DNA from: Wocania_A sp965224845
GTDB taxonomy: Bacteria > Bacteroidota > Bacteroidia > Flavobacteriales > Flavobacteriaceae
Assembly: GCA_965224845.1 (NCBI GenBank)
Contig: CBDDAJ010000021.1
Coordinates: 1 to 64,000, forward strand
DNA length: 64,000 nt
Direction: 5' to 3'
Shown here in pieces: positions 54,635 to 62,966 of this stretch. The translations under genes were made by a program, and so were the position numbers. The notes below the pieces were generated by a model. That model was not told the origin of the DNA. It did not search any database and worked only from the letters and a program-made list of their open reading frames with translations. The number at the start of each line of letters is the position of its first letter. The stretch's first letter is position 1.

Positions 54635-55027
54635 TCTTATAACAGATTGATTATCAATAATTTTTATATTTAGTTGACAGTATCATTGATAATTCTTCTA
54701 ATTTTATACTTTATTTCCTTTCAAATAAAATAGTGTCTTTTAAACATCTTTTATATAAAACCATGTAGCTCCCAATTGGATAGAGTAATTTAATACCATT
54801 TGGGACATAGCAGCCCAAAAACTACTATGGTATATACACATGTTAGCGAAACAAGTATAAGAAAAATTAAAAATCCGTTTGATAATTTATAAATCATACT
54901 TACCTTTATTTCATAAGAATTTTCTATCATTCTAAAATGGAAACTAAAAAACATAAAAATCGTATAAAATTCCGCATAGCCCTCCAAATAATCTGGATAA
55001 GCTGAATAAACTTCCGCATATAAACAA
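54635..55027. other. Non-coding lead-in to the cassette array
   Basis: There is no secure gene in these 393 bases. A 65-codon minus-strand frame (54790-54987) has one hydrophobic segment (GFLIFLILVSLTCVYTIVVF) and could be a small membrane peptide, but nothing else supports it. ATACCAT/ATGGTAT at about 54794 and 54829 and GTTAGCGAAAC just after might be the worn remains of another cassette site. No integrase, promoter or attI-like site could be identified. Confidence 0.35.
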
Positions 55028-55036
55028 GTTAGCTAC
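55028..55036 (+). repeat. Start boundary of cassette 0
   Basis: GTTAGCTAC is the exact reverse complement of GTAGCTAAC at 56661-56669, the box that ends this two-gene unit. It resembles the end of an attC-like site whose 5' half is not recognisable upstream. Confidence 0.6.
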
Positions 55037-55052
55037 AATTTTGAACCAACCA

Positions 55053-55949
55053 ATGAACTATACTGAACTTTCTGAACATATAAAGAAAAAATACCTTGAC
55101 CCATTAAAATCTTTTGAAATCAAAAACCTACAAGATGTTAGTGATTTTCACGATGAATTAATTAAGATTAGGGTTGATTTAAAATTTAGCGTAGGGGTTG
55201 ACGTAATGCCACATTACAGAGGTGAACAACATTTTGGCTGGGAAATTTTACCAGGAATATTCAGACCGCCTTTCTCAACTGGACTTGACTTAAGTAAGGC
55301 AAGGGAAATTGAGAAGTATGGAGCTGATATTTTCAAGAAAAAGGTAACAGATACTTATGGCAAAGAACATTTATTCAAGTATAGTAAAAAGCCACACGGA
55401 GAAGAATGGGATTTGCTATTTCAAGCACAACACGCTGGAATAAAAACTAACTTAATTGACTTGTCAACTTCAAGTGTTCACTCTGCATTCTTTATGTCAG
55501 AACCTTCTGTGAAACACGAAAATGATGATGGGCAATTTTGGGGTTTACTTGTTCCATTCGAATTTATTTATAACGAGACAACTGACTATGACAAGCTATT
55601 ATATCCTAACTATAATCCGTATAATTTAGACTCATCTTTTGTTTGCAATGTTCCGACATTTATTGATGATATAGACCAACGAACTTATCAGTTTAGATTA
55701 TTTAGACAACACGGAAGGTTATTCTCCTCAAACGATTCCGATTTGTCAGTTCCCTTAGAAAAAAAGGAATTTTGGAAAAATATGATAATTAGAATCAAGG
55801 TAAAAGCAGAAGATAAGAAAACAATTTATGAGGGATTAAAGAAAATTGGAATCGATAAAGATAGATTAGTCCTAACTGAAAAAGAAGAGGCTTCAAAAAT
55901 GATATGGGACATAAATGATGAAATGAAAAAAAACTATGAAACCACCTAA
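55053..55949 (+). CDS. FRG-domain protein
   Basis: ATG 55053 (298 residues) is preferred to TTG 55041. The FRG domain shows HYRGEQHFGWEILPGIFR (about 53-70) and LFQAQHAGIKTNLIDLSTSS (about 122-141), the usual F/YRGQ and QHxGxxTxLxDxT blocks, with a late QRTYQFRLFRQHGRLFSS. FRG proteins are frequent in mobile and defence regions; their biochemical activity is unproven. The gene begins 17 bases after the cassette boundary and overlaps the HNH gene by 14 bases, so the two are probably one functional unit. Confidence 0.88.
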   Translation: MNYTELSEHIKKKYLDPLKSFEIKNLQDVSDFHDELIKIRVDLKFSVGVDVMPHYRGEQHFGWEILPGIFRPPFSTGLDLSKAREIEKYGADIFKKKVTDTYGKEHLFKYSKKPHGEEWDLLFQAQHAGIKTNLIDLSTSSVHSAFFMSEPSVKHENDDGQFWGLLVPFEFIYNETTDYDKLLYPNYNPYNLDSSFVCNVPTFIDDIDQRTYQFRLFRQHGRLFSSNDSDLSVPLEKKEFWKNMIIRIKVKAEDKKTIYEGLKKIGIDKDRLVLTEKEEASKMIWDINDEMKKNYETT

Positions 55950-56664
55950 ATGGCATCGAGATGAAGTAATTCTTGCGCTTGACCTCTATCATAGTATTGA
56001 AGCGAGAGAAATGGATAGTAAAAACCCAAAAGTCATTGAGGTTTCGGAGATACTAAATAAACTGCCTATTCATACAGAAAGAGTAGACAATATAAAGTTT
56101 AGAAACCCCAATGGTGTATCAATGAAACTTAATAATTTCAAAGCCATAGACCCAGATTATGATGGAAAGGGAATGGACAGATATAGCAAATTGGATGAAG
56201 AAGTATTCTTTGAGTTTCAAAACAATATTATTGGATTAAACAAAATAGCGGAAAAAATTAAAAACACTGTTTCTAATTCAGAATTGACCAAAAACTTATA
56301 TAGAATTGGAGATGATGAAGAAGATGAGCAAATACAGGTCAAAGAAGGAAAAGTAATTTATAAATTACATAAGCATAGAGAACGAAATCCAAAATTGAAT
56401 AAAAAGAAAAAGGATACGTATTTAAAGAAGTTCGGGAAATTAGATTGTGAAGTTTGCGGATTTGACTTCTATAAAATTTATGGAGAGTTAGGAAAAGGGT
56501 TTATGGAATGTCATCATAAAACACCGTTATCCCAAATCGAAGGAGAATCGGTAACAACATTAAATGATTTAGCTTTAGTATGCGCCAATTGTCATAGAAT
56601 GCTTCATCGTGAATTGGACATTTTAAGTGTTACCGAATTAAAAAAAATGATAAAAAAACAGTAG
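55936..56664 (+). CDS. HNH endonuclease
   Basis: The product has 242 residues. The C-terminal HNH/McrA-like domain has CEVCGFDFYKIYG (zinc CxxC about 171-174), MECHHKTPLSQ (HH) and LALVCANCHRMLH (second CxxC and final His). The N-terminal half (WHRDEVILALDLYHSIEARE, SEILNKLPIHTERVDNIKFR, VSMKLNNFKAIDPDY) matches the specificity-type region found before HNH in type IV-like restriction proteins. Overlap with the FRG gene suggests a two-gene defence module. The stop codon lies inside the spacer start box. Confidence 0.9.
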   Translation: MKPPKWHRDEVILALDLYHSIEAREMDSKNPKVIEVSEILNKLPIHTERVDNIKFRNPNGVSMKLNNFKAIDPDYDGKGMDRYSKLDEEVFFEFQNNIIGLNKIAEKIKNTVSNSELTKNLYRIGDDEEDEQIQVKEGKVIYKLHKHRERNPKLNKKKKDTYLKKFGKLDCEVCGFDFYKIYGELGKGFMECHHKTPLSQIEGESVTTLNDLALVCANCHRMLHRELDILSVTELKKMIKKQ

Positions 56665-56796
56665 CTAACAATGGCTATAAATAATTGCTTGTTCTCGCCT
56701 ACTTCTGAAAATCCTCGCGGATTTTCAGTTTGGTGTGTACTTGCAAAGCTATGTGCTAACCCACGCAACTACTCATAGCCGAGACCGTTAGCTGTG
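56661..56796 (+). repeat. attC-like spacer S1 (136 bp)
   Basis: The order is: R'' box GTAGCTAAC (56661-56669), gap AAT, L'' GGCTAT (56673-56678) extending weakly as AAATAATTGC, a central perfect hairpin CTGAAAATCC-TCGC-GGATTTTCAG (56705-56728), TGTGCTAACCCACG, L' ATAGCC (56775-56780), gap GAGACC, R' GTTAGCTGTG (56787-56796). AGCTAAC pairs with GTTAGCT and GGCTAT with ATAGCC, while the gaps are unequal (3 against 6), leaving extra-helical bases on one side as in integron attC sites. Confidence 0.7.
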
Positions 56797-56818
56797 ATTT
56801 AAGAAACATAGAGCATTC

Positions 56819-59800
56819 ATGAAAATAATTGAAGAATTAGAAAATAGAAGTAAAAATCCAAGTGATTCAGTAAAAATTGAATTAAAACTTTATAACCTTG
56901 CTGATGAACTCGAAAAAAAAGCTCGAAATCACTTAAAAAGAATTACTAATGTTTTGCCTGAATTTGATATTCATGATGAAAAACACAGTGAGAAAGTAAT
57001 TTATAACATTGAAAAACTACTAGCTTCAAATGTTCAGAAACTTTCCAGTTACGAACTGTTTTTAATTCAACTTTCTTCCTTTTTTCATGACTGTGCAATG
57101 GCACCTTCAGATTGGGAACTTAATGTCTTAAAATTTACAGAAGGTATTGCAAAGTTCAAAATGAATGATAAGTCTATTAGTCATGACCTTAAAGAACCTT
57201 TTAAAATATCATATGCAAAACAAGTAGTTAAAGAAAATAAAAAAACTTTCTATGGAGCGTTTGATGAAGAAATAAAGAATTGGTTGTTTTCACCAAAAAA
57301 TGAAAATGAGTTAATCGATTATCTTGCTACAATGTTAATCGAATATCAAAATTACAGAAATGGCTTTGCAGAACAACTTCGCAAGATTAATACAAAAGAA
57401 GACTTTGAAAGTTTAAATACATTCATAAGGACAGATTACATTCGAGCCACTCATCACATAAGAATTCAGACTTATGTAAATAATTTAGAATCGATTTTTG
57501 GAAATTCATTTGAACAGCCTGCTTGGGGAAAAAGATTAGCAAAAGACTTAGCTCTAATTTGTAGGTCTCACGGCGAAGACATTAGTTACTTAGAAAACTT
57601 CAATATGTCAGCGCAATATTACGGAAACGAATCTGCCAATTTGCAATTGGTTGGAATGCTATTGAGGTTAGGAGATATTATTCATTTTAGTTTTGACAGA
57701 GCACCTCTTGAATTACGAACTTCCAGAATATTTAAATCTGAATTCAGTTTTTTGCAATGGGCATTAAAAAATAATGGAGCAAATTATTCTATTGAAAATG
57801 GAAAGATTTCATTCAGAGCATATTGTGAAACACCTGAAATATATTTTAAACTGCATAATTATTTAGATTGGATTGAAATAGAAATTCAAAACTATTTTAA
57901 ACTAGATAGGTTGTGGAATGAGGCATACAAATCATTTATTCCAAACTTACAGGATAAAATTGAACGGACAAATATTACTAATGATGAAAATGTTTTTCTT
58001 CCTAGGCGAGGATTAAGTTTTTCATTAAACCAAAAAAGAATTATTGAGCTATTAATGGGTGTTGGCTTATATAAAGATAAGTTTGCTTGTTTAAGAGAAT
58101 TATACCAAAATGCTCTTGATGCTTGTCGATGTATGATTTCAGAAGCAAATTCAATTAAAAATAACGCTACTGGTAAAATTCAATTTAGTATAGAACGCAC
58201 TGGAGATAAAGTATATTTATGTTGTAAGGATAATGGAATCGGAATGACAAAAGAGATTATTGAAAATCATCTTTTAAAAATCGGTAATTCCTATTATAAA
58301 TCAACAAGTTTCTATAAAAAACAGGCTCAATGGGGCGGAGCATTTACACCAACTTCACAATTTGGAATTGGAATACTATCGTGTTTTATGCTTGGAAACA
58401 AAATAGAGATTATTACAAAAACAAAAAAAGGAGATTTTGTTTCTTGTGCAATCGATGGTCCTCATGAAAATTTTTACTATAAAACTACAACCGATACAGA
58501 GAAGGAATTAATATTGGAGTCGGGAACAGTTATTAAAATTCTTCTTTCTGATGACAACAAAAATATATCTAATAAAGAGTTAGACAAACTCTACCTTCTG
58601 CTAGAAGGAAAACCGAATTATTTTCCAGAACAATTTGAGCAATATGAAAAGTTGTATAACAACTGGGACAAACATTTGTATCGTTTAGTTAATTCATTTA
58701 TCACATTAATACCAGACAATATTCATGTGAATATTGTTTTAGAAAACGACAGTGATTTACCAATATTAAATAAGCCTATTCTTCCAACAGATATGGAATT
58801 TACATTTACAGAAGAAGACCTTGATTTTCTAGACTTTTTGAATCGCCAAGGAAGATTTGTAAAGCTAAACGTAAATTATAGTGAGGTTAAAGATTCCTTA
58901 GAAACTTACGAAATTGATATAAAATCTCAATTTATTCAGTTCAGAACAACTCTTACCTTACCAAAATCAGGTGCAATTGACCCAGAATTGCACGCTTTTT
59001 ATTCTCTTCCAAAAATTGGCTCATCTGCTGTATGTGTTGATGGTCTATCTATCAATGACCGTCATATAAGTATTAGTAATTTTTACTCTGATGCGTTACA
59101 TAGGAATGGCATCTTAAATTTTATAGGGGAAAATAAACCTCAATTAACCGTAGATAGGACTTCTTTAGTAAATTATCCGTCTGAATATGAGAAAAATGCA
59201 GAAGAAATTTCAAAAAGACTTATTCAAGAGGTTATTTCAAAAACAAGAGAACATATTTCTAAGCACAAATTAAAAGCAAAAGAATTAGAGTTATTATGGA
59301 AGTTTGTTTTTGATAAAATAGGCTTTGCAGACACTATTTTTATTAACGAATTATCATATACTGATTATGGCAATATTCAATGGAATGGAATTGAAAAAGT
59401 TACTGGAGAAAAGCTAACAATAAAGGATTTTCTTAAAAGTAAAAAACTTGAATTTAAAGACTTCAATTATTCATCATTAGATAAATTAACCGAGAAATTA
59501 ATTCTTTTTAAGCTAATTTCTGCGGAAAAAATTGATGTTACAAAAGGCAGTGTAATTTACGACGGTGATAAACTGTATAAAGCTACTTTTCTTGGCAAAA
59601 AGAATGATTTAGATTTTAACAAAATATTATTAAAATCGGATAGTTGGGATAAGAAGTACTTTGATTTTGATATCGTATCATCTTTATTTCCGTTAATTCC
59701 AGAACATTTATTTACTGCCATAAGTACTTACGAGGGAACTAAAGTAAATGATAGAACAAAAATTGTTCACGCATACGGAAATGGTATTACTGCTTTTTTC

Positions 59801-60241
59801 GACCAAGACCCTTTATTAATAAATGAAACTCTTGGATTATACACAGCTGATTCAAGACCTTTTGAAAAAAATGTAAACAGAGTTTATGAATTTGACAAAA
59901 AAAGGTCAACGTTCGGCTTAATGGAAATAAACAATCGGTTTGGAGATAGAAATGTAAAAGAACAAATTGTTTTAACTGCGTTTATTGCACCTAGAGAGTT
60001 AAATAAACTTGAAAAAGTAAAGTTAGAGGAGATAAAAACTAAAGACCCTTCATACTATAATGGTGTACTTAATGGTTGGAGTATTCTTGTTACTGGTCAA
60101 CAAAAGCATAATATGGTTATATTATCAGGAACGAAAACAAGAGAGGAACTTTCATCAGCTTTACCAAAAGAGTTTTGGGAAGAAAACAAAGACGTTAAAT
60201 TCAAATATCTCAATGGGAAAGAAATGAAAAACCACAGCTAA
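56819..60241 (+). CDS. HD-domain plus Hsp90-like ATPase protein (1140 residues)
   Basis: The N-terminal part (about 40-300) has metal-hydrolase cues: FDIHDEKHSEKVIYNIE, SSFFHDCAMAP (HD pair about 88), LALICRSHGED and MLLRLGDIIHFSFDRAPLE. The middle (about 400-600) is an Hsp90/GHKL ATPase: LRELYQNALDACRCM (N box), CKDNGIGMTKEII (G1), GNSYYKSTSF and SQFGIGILSCFMLG (G2/lid). The 500-residue C-terminal half has no motif I know. The architecture recalls HtpG with an added nucleotidase-like HD domain and fits an abortive or sensing defence protein; this is inference. It starts 22 bases after the cassette boundary, and its TAA is inside the next R'' box. Confidence 0.85.
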   Translation: MKIIEELENRSKNPSDSVKIELKLYNLADELEKKARNHLKRITNVLPEFDIHDEKHSEKVIYNIEKLLASNVQKLSSYELFLIQLSSFFHDCAMAPSDWELNVLKFTEGIAKFKMNDKSISHDLKEPFKISYAKQVVKENKKTFYGAFDEEIKNWLFSPKNENELIDYLATMLIEYQNYRNGFAEQLRKINTKEDFESLNTFIRTDYIRATHHIRIQTYVNNLESIFGNSFEQPAWGKRLAKDLALICRSHGEDISYLENFNMSAQYYGNESANLQLVGMLLRLGDIIHFSFDRAPLELRTSRIFKSEFSFLQWALKNNGANYSIENGKISFRAYCETPEIYFKLHNYLDWIEIEIQNYFKLDRLWNEAYKSFIPNLQDKIERTNITNDENVFLPRRGLSFSLNQKRIIELLMGVGLYKDKFACLRELYQNALDACRCMISEANSIKNNATGKIQFSIERTGDKVYLCCKDNGIGMTKEIIENHLLKIGNSYYKSTSFYKKQAQWGGAFTPTSQFGIGILSCFMLGNKIEIITKTKKGDFVSCAIDGPHENFYYKTTTDTEKELILESGTVIKILLSDDNKNISNKELDKLYLLLEGKPNYFPEQFEQYEKLYNNWDKHLYRLVNSFITLIPDNIHVNIVLENDSDLPILNKPILPTDMEFTFTEEDLDFLDFLNRQGRFVKLNVNYSEVKDSLETYEIDIKSQFIQFRTTLTLPKSGAIDPELHAFYSLPKIGSSAVCVDGLSINDRHISISNFYSDALHRNGILNFIGENKPQLTVDRTSLVNYPSEYEKNAEEISKRLIQEVISKTREHISKHKLKAKELELLWKFVFDKIGFADTIFINELSYTDYGNIQWNGIEKVTGEKLTIKDFLKSKKLEFKDFNYSSLDKLTEKLILFKLISAEKIDVTKGSVIYDGDKLYKATFLGKKNDLDFNKILLKSDSWDKKYFDFDIVSSLFPLIPEHLFTAISTYEGTKVNDRTKIVHAYGNGITAFFDQDPLLINETLGLYTADSRPFEKNVNRVYEFDKKRSTFGLMEINNRFGDRNVKEQIVLTAFIAPRELNKLEKVKLEEIKTKDPSYYNGVLNGWSILVTGQQKHNMVILSGTKTREELSSALPKEFWEENKDVKFKYLNGKEMKNHS

Positions 60242-60370
60242 CAATGTATAAAAATAATAGCGGTTTAATCGCTAAAACGAAAGTAAATAAATATAAAAAA
60301 GGTCTGTGTTTAACCGAAAAGTTAGTGCGTGAAAATCCGCTACTATTCTTATACTAGACCGTTGTAGGTA
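60233..60370 (+). repeat. attC-like spacer S2 (138 bp)
   Basis: R'' CACAGCTAAC (60233-60242), gap AAT, L'' GTATAAAAATAATAGCGG (60246-60263), AGCG...CGCT inner pair, GTGTTTAACCGAAAAGTTAG, L' CCGCTACTATTCTTATAC (60337-60354), gap TAGACC, then GTTGTAGGTA (60361-60370). L'' and L' pair at 16 of 18 positions. R'' does not pair with the R' of this spacer but pairs perfectly (10 bp) with GTTAGCTGTG at 56787, the start of the same cassette. Confidence 0.7.
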
Positions 60371-60390
60371 ATTAAAACCAACCTTTGCGA

Positions 60391-61092
60391 ATGAATGACT
60401 ATTTAATAATTATACTGATTGTACTGCTTTACTTTTCGCCAGTATTTTATCAATTATACTTATTATTAAAAGAACGAAAAGAGGAAAACAAGAAACTGCT
60501 TAAAAGATTATTTCGTTTTACAAAATATAGTTTTTTAATTCTAATTTTTACTTCAGTCATATTTGGAATTTTAAGCCACACAAACTACTTGAATTATGAA
60601 AAGCCTATGACTTTTGACAAGTACGACCAAATCACCTTTGAGAACTTTCGAGGTTTGGAATTTTTTAAAAAATCACTTTATGGAAATGAACGATTTGCTT
60701 ATGTCGTAACATCAATAGATAGTGAAATTGATGATAATTCTGTAACTGTACAATCATTATTCTATCCTTCACGCTCTTTCGTTTATAAAAAAAACACGAA
60801 TAGTACAGAACTGTTAACTCACGAAAAGTATCACATCAAAATAACAGAATTGTTTGCCCGTAAAGCAAAACAAGAAATATCTGATTTAAAGATTTTAGAT
60901 GAAAACAAAATTGAGGGAATAATAAAAGATATAAAAACCAAAGAAAGAGCTTTTCATAAAGAGTATGATTACAATACTTTTCACAGCTATGTATTAAGTG
61001 AACAAAAAAGATACGAGAAAGAAGTTGATAGTTTATTAACTTCGTTAAACCAATACAAAAACCCAAAAATCACAATTGATGACAAAAATTAA
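60391..61092 (+). CDS. Membrane protein with an HExxH zincin-like motif
   Basis: ATG 60391 (233 residues) is preferred over TTG 60385. Two N-terminal helices (YLIIILIVLLYFSPVFYQLY and YSFLILIFTSVIFGILS) anchor a domain carrying LLTHEKYHIKITELFARKAK (HExxH about residue 144). This recalls DUF922-type secreted zincins (HExxHFxIxExxAR). It may be a membrane-bound metalloprotease. The 3' end overlaps the following lipoprotein gene by 14 bases, so the two likely act together at the envelope. Confidence 0.7.
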   Translation: MNDYLIIILIVLLYFSPVFYQLYLLLKERKEENKKLLKRLFRFTKYSFLILIFTSVIFGILSHTNYLNYEKPMTFDKYDQITFENFRGLEFFKKSLYGNERFAYVVTSIDSEIDDNSVTVQSLFYPSRSFVYKKNTNSTELLTHEKYHIKITELFARKAKQEISDLKILDENKIEGIIKDIKTKERAFHKEYDYNTFHSYVLSEQKRYEKEVDSLLTSLNQYKNPKITIDDKN

Positions 61093-61834
61093 GTACATCC
61101 TTATAGCAATTATTTGCCTAACATTAACCAATTGTAAAACAGAAGAACACGAATTCCCATTAGACAAAAGGTATTGGGATACAAATGATTATGATAAAGC
61201 AATTCTTGAATTAAGATTTGGTTACGAAGACGACGAAAAGAAACCAACTTTTGACAATCCAGAACAAAGAATAATAGTTGAAAAATTGACTGACGAACAA
61301 AATTTCAAAGTAGTACTTAAAGACAATGAATTAGGTATAAAACATCGGAATGCAGTTGCAACCGAATTCTTTGAACATTGGAAAGATATGCATCAGATTT
61401 ACCAAGCAACCGACCGAAAAGACATGTATGTTTATGACATAGAAATGTTGGCTGTTTGGCAATATGGTTTGAGTTTGCAACTTGACTATTTTAAATTAGG
61501 AAATGACGAAATATTAGAAAGTGCAGACGACCCAAATTCTTCAAGAGTCAAGAATGTTATTAATTCAAACATTGGTACTTTAATTGACAATTATACTATT
61601 TATTTAGATGAGATAAACGAAGAAAAGGCGTTTTCGAAAAAAGGTAAAACTAAACTTGCTGACGGAATTGATAAATACTTTACTCAACTGATAGAACTTT
61701 ATCCTGACGCCAACTATAGTGGAATGAAAAAGAAAGCGGAATTGATGCTAAAAAAGAGTGAATCGGACAAAATAAAATCATCTCTGACTAATTTAATTGG
61801 GTTAATCGATTCAAAGAAAAAAACAGAAGAATAA
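61079..61834 (+). CDS. Lipoprotein of unknown function
   Basis: ATG 61079 gives 251 residues with a lipoprotein signal (YILIAIICLTLTNC, Cys about 19). The rest is acidic and helical (FFEHWKDMHQIYQATDRKDM, SLQLDYFKLGNDEILESADD). No family is recognised. It overlaps the HExxH gene and shares its cassette. The stop is directly before the next R'' box. Confidence 0.7.
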   Translation: MTKIKYILIAIICLTLTNCKTEEHEFPLDKRYWDTNDYDKAILELRFGYEDDEKKPTFDNPEQRIIVEKLTDEQNFKVVLKDNELGIKHRNAVATEFFEHWKDMHQIYQATDRKDMYVYDIEMLAVWQYGLSLQLDYFKLGNDEILESADDPNSSRVKNVINSNIGTLIDNYTIYLDEINEEKAFSKKGKTKLADGIDKYFTQLIELYPDANYSGMKKKAELMLKKSESDKIKSSLTNLIGLIDSKKKTEE

Positions 61835-61835
61835 C

Positions 61836-61977
61836 TACCTACAACAAAGAACTGAGTTAAAAAACAAGCTTTTTTAAGCTAAGTTAAAAACAAAATATAA
61901 AAATTTGGCTCTGTGTTAATTCGAAAAGTTAGCGTCTATTTATATGCTACGTTTCATACACAAAACCGTTAGGCACA
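61836..61977 (+). repeat. attC-like spacer S3 (142 bp)
   Basis: R'' TACCTACAAC (61836-61845) is the perfect reverse complement of GTTGTAGGTA (60361-60370) at the start of the same cassette. The spacer ends CAAAACC-GTTAGGCACA (R' 61968-61977; GTTAGGC fits GTTRRRY). The middle shares CTGTGTTAATTCGAAAAGTT with S2. L boxes are not evident here, so this member has diverged. Confidence 0.6.
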
Positions 61978-61988
61978 ATTAGAAAAAA

Positions 61989-62789
61989 ATGAAGTGGCTT
62001 AAAAACATTGAAGGTTTTACAGAACATATTTTTAGCAATAAAGAACGAGCTTCTAAAAGGCATTTGAATCAAAAAATTGCAGAAAAACCTCGTGAGGTAT
62101 TTGACAGGGTTTGCCAATTAATCGCTAACGAATTAGAAACTATTGGGTTTAGATATTTTCCAAGTCAGCATAAGCTAAAATTAGAAAGTACTGATAAAAC
62201 ATACACCTTATTCATAAAATTTTCATCTAACCGAGATAATGTTGCTGGACAATATGTTGAGTTATCCGCAGTATTCTACATAGAATCAAAAGGGCTTAAG
62301 AAATTCTCGAAAAACTACCCATTATTGAATTATTGGAGAGAAACGATAATAGGTAGAGATTTTGGAGCCATAGTTAAAGGAGGAGAAGGAAATTTGGTTT
62401 GGAATCTTGCCGACAAAAAAGAATATGAAAGTGCATTATCAATTATTCCAAAAACGATAAAGGAAACTTTAATAGACCTTTTCAAAGATTTACAAAATTC
62501 AGAATTAGTCATAAGCGAAATTGAAAAAGACAACTTTGAATTGAATAGCTCAATGAGTACTGTTCAATATCTTCTTATGCATAACCAGAAAAATATTGCA
62601 GAAAAGTATCTATCTACTTTTTTGACTCGGAAACCTGAAAAAATACTGGACGACTACAAAAAAACAATTAGAGAATTTGAAAAAGATGGAATTCCAAAAG
62701 AGTTCATTCACGGAATGGGATACGGACACGAGATTGCTCTTTTAGAAAAGGTGTATAATTTAAAAATAACTGTGCCTAACAATGTATAA
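61989..62789 (+). CDS. Cytoplasmic protein of unknown function (cassette 3)
   Basis: The product has 266 residues with no signal peptide or membrane helix. Segments such as FIKFSSNRDNVAGQYVELSA and VKGGEGNLVWNLADKKEYES suggest an alpha/beta domain, followed by a helical end (PKEFIHGMGYGHEIALLEKV). I do not recognise the family. It starts 11 bases after the cassette boundary, and its last codons and stop run through the R'' and L'' boxes of S4. Confidence 0.7.
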   Translation: MKWLKNIEGFTEHIFSNKERASKRHLNQKIAEKPREVFDRVCQLIANELETIGFRYFPSQHKLKLESTDKTYTLFIKFSSNRDNVAGQYVELSAVFYIESKGLKKFSKNYPLLNYWRETIIGRDFGAIVKGGEGNLVWNLADKKEYESALSIIPKTIKETLIDLFKDLQNSELVISEIEKDNFELNSSMSTVQYLLMHNQKNIAEKYLSTFLTRKPEKILDDYKKTIREFEKDGIPKEFIHGMGYGHEIALLEKVYNLKITVPNNV

Positions 62790-62948
62790 CCGCAATTTGC
62801 TTACGCCTGTTCGCTACGCTCGGGTCGGCGGATTCGACTAGGCTCAGCACGGACTAGAACCCACTCAGAATTGCTAAAGTCTGTGCTTAATCCAAAAATA
62901 ATTGCTAATTTGCCCGTAACTGACGGTTATACTTCACCGTTGTGCAAC
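62771..62948 (+). repeat. attC-like spacer S4 (178 bp)
   Basis: R'' TGTGCCTAAC (62771-62780) is the perfect reverse complement of GTTAGGCACA at 61968, the start of the same cassette; GCCTAAC fits RYYYAAC. Gap AAT, L'' GTATAACCG (62784-62792), L' CGGTTATAC (62924-62932, perfect), gap TTCACC, R' GTTGTGCAAC (62939-62948). The interior holds a G+C-rich CGCTACGCTCGGGTCGG / GATTCGACTAGGCTCAGC interspersed repeat and GTCTGTGCTTAATCCAAAAA. Confidence 0.7.
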
Positions 62949-62966
62949 ATATAAAAAAACCGAATC

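Noticed and set aside
54790..54987. 65-codon minus-strand hydrophobic frame before the array
   Set aside because: Only one hydrophobic stretch supports it, so it is mentioned under the non-coding lead-in and not called as a gene.
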